Translations under genes and position numbers: made by a program | Shown here: one piece after another, positions 63,195 through 64,000 of the stretch | Numbering within the stretch: position 1 is the first letter of the stretch | Layout of the letters: each line of letters starts with the position of its first letter | The notes under the pieces: generated by a model | What the model saw: the letters and a program-made list of their open reading frames with translations, nothing else | What the model was told of the DNA's origin: nothing | Database searches by the model: none | Assembly: GCF_024580145.1 (NCBI RefSeq) | Contig: NZ_JANINI010000007.1 | Span: 1-64,000, forward strand | DNA: 64,000 nt | Source of the DNA: Methyloversatilis sp. XJ19-49 | GTDB taxonomy: Bacteria > Pseudomonadota > Gammaproteobacteria > Burkholderiales > Rhodocyclaceae | Direction: 5' to 3'

Positions 63195-64000
63195 TCACCT
63201 CGGTTGCAGGAAGGACGACTTTTCGTGCACCCGGACGTCGGGTGCATCGACCGCCTGCAGATTGAAATACACGGTATGCGAACCCGGTGCCAGCGACTCG
63301 GCATCGACCTGCACACGCAGGCCCACATCGCGCGATCCGGCCGCCTCGACTTCGATCTCGCGCAGTCCGGGGATGGTAGCGCCCGGCAGGCCTTCGACCT
63401 CGAGCACGAAGCGACGCGCCGATTCCGACGTGTTCATCACCCGCAACTGGTACACATTCTCGATCTTGCCGCCTTCGACTTCACGCGCCAGCGAGGCACG
63501 GTCGCGCATCACGTTCATCTTGACCGGTGTGCGGGTCAGCAGTGCCCACGCAAAGCCCGACACAATGAACAGCAGCAGGCTGGTATACAGGATGACGCGC
63601 GGCCGAAGGATGTGCGCAAGCACTTCCTTCCAGCCTTCATGCGCCGGCTTGCCCTCCAGCTGGGCGCGCTCGGTCGAGTAGGCGATGAGGCCGCGCGGGC
63701 GTCCGACCTTGTCCATCACCTGATCACAGGCGTCGATGCACAGCGCGCAGCCGATGCACTCGTACTGCAGGCCATTGCGAATGTCGATGCCGGTCGGACA
63801 GACCTGCACGCACCAGTCGCAGTCGACGCAGTCGCCGACCGGCTGGCCCTCCTTCGCCTTCTTCTTGTTGCCGCGCGGCTCGCCACGGTTCGCGTCATAG
63901 CTGACGATCAACGTGTCCGGGTCGAACATGACGCCCTGAAAGCGCGCGTACGGACACATGTACTTGCAGACCTGTTCGCGCATGTGACCGGCGAACAGGT
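63195..64000 (-). CDS. ccoG: Cytochrome c oxidase accessory protein CcoG (N-terminus outside window)
   Basis: Polyferredoxin-like cupric reductase needed for cbb3 oxidase copper insertion. 268 C-terminal residues visible: ligand-rich CKYMCPYARFQ, then ferredoxin clusters CVDCDWCVQVCP and CIGCALCIDACD, a TM (about 150-170 of the visible part) and a C-terminal immunoglobulin-like periplasmic domain (FixG_C). Frame open to base 64000. The cbb3 subunit genes would be expected upstream of it, beyond the window. Confidence 0.96.
   Translation of the reverse strand, partial: LFAGHMREQVCKYMCPYARFQGVMFDPDTLIVSYDANRGEPRGNKKKAKEGQPVGDCVDCDWCVQVCPTGIDIRNGLQYECIGCALCIDACDQVMDKVGRPRGLIAYSTERAQLEGKPAHEGWKEVLAHILRPRVILYTSLLLFIVSGFAWALLTRTPVKMNVMRDRASLAREVEGGKIENVYQLRVMNTSESARRFVLEVEGLPGATIPGLREIEVEAAGSRDVGLRVQVDAESLAPGSHTVYFNLQAVDAPDVRVHEKSSFLQPR

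Overview
The window is a high-GC chromosomal segment from a motile, respiring betaproteobacterium. The signs are flhDC-motAB-che genes, the rpe-gph-trpEGDC order, apaG, an fnr/hemN/cbb3-assembly neighbourhood, and many proteins with PEP-CTERM sorting tails. These point to Rhodocyclales; a Methyloversatilis-like genus is a guess from gene content only. I saw no tRNA, rRNA, CRISPR array, prophage or insertion sequence.

Layout. (1) 1-9.6 kb, minus strand: flagellar master regulator flhDC, stators motAB, two chemoreceptors, cheY, cheA, cheW. (2) 9.8-21.3 kb: signalling genes. These are REC-GGDEF-EAL, HDOD-REC-GGDEF, a MASE1-PAS-PAS histidine kinase, and an HDOD protein with a degenerate kinase module, plus Nudix, Rieske, TonB-like and HNH genes. 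(3) 21.5-28.4 kb: a Spy/CpxP-like protein, then rpe-gph-trpE-trpG-trpD-trpC and apaG. (4) 28.4-34.7 kb: small housekeeping and DUF genes separated by REP-type palindromes and a 13-bp tandem repeat. (5) 34.7-45.4 kb: a locus of exported PEP-CTERM proteins, several of them predicted phosphoester hydrolases (three phytase-like, one glycerophosphodiesterase, one EEP-family), with the wreck of a PhoX-like PEP-CTERM gene at its edge and argJ embedded on the other strand. (6) 45.4-50.5 kb: HDOD-GAF protein, universal stress protein, SafE-like exporter, hemN, fnr. (7) 50.6-62.4 kb: miaA, mutL, dedA, purN, an RsmB-family methyltransferase, a phospholipase D-like protein, an MscS channel, a desaturase, a second universal stress protein. 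(8) 62.4-64 kb: ccoH and ccoG of cbb3 oxidase assembly, ccoG running off the end.

The strongest regulatory observation is a recurring flagellar sigma-28 (FliA) type promoter, TCAA-N15/16-GCCGTT/A. It lies upstream of motA, a chemoreceptor, probably cheW, the EAL phosphodiesterase, the HDOD-diguanylate cyclase and the distant HDOD-GAF gene. This would put c-di-GMP turnover and HDOD signalling under the motility cascade. The strongest gene-content observation is the cluster of surface-sorted phosphoesterases, which looks like an organic-phosphate scavenging module. Both are inferences from sequence that can be tested.
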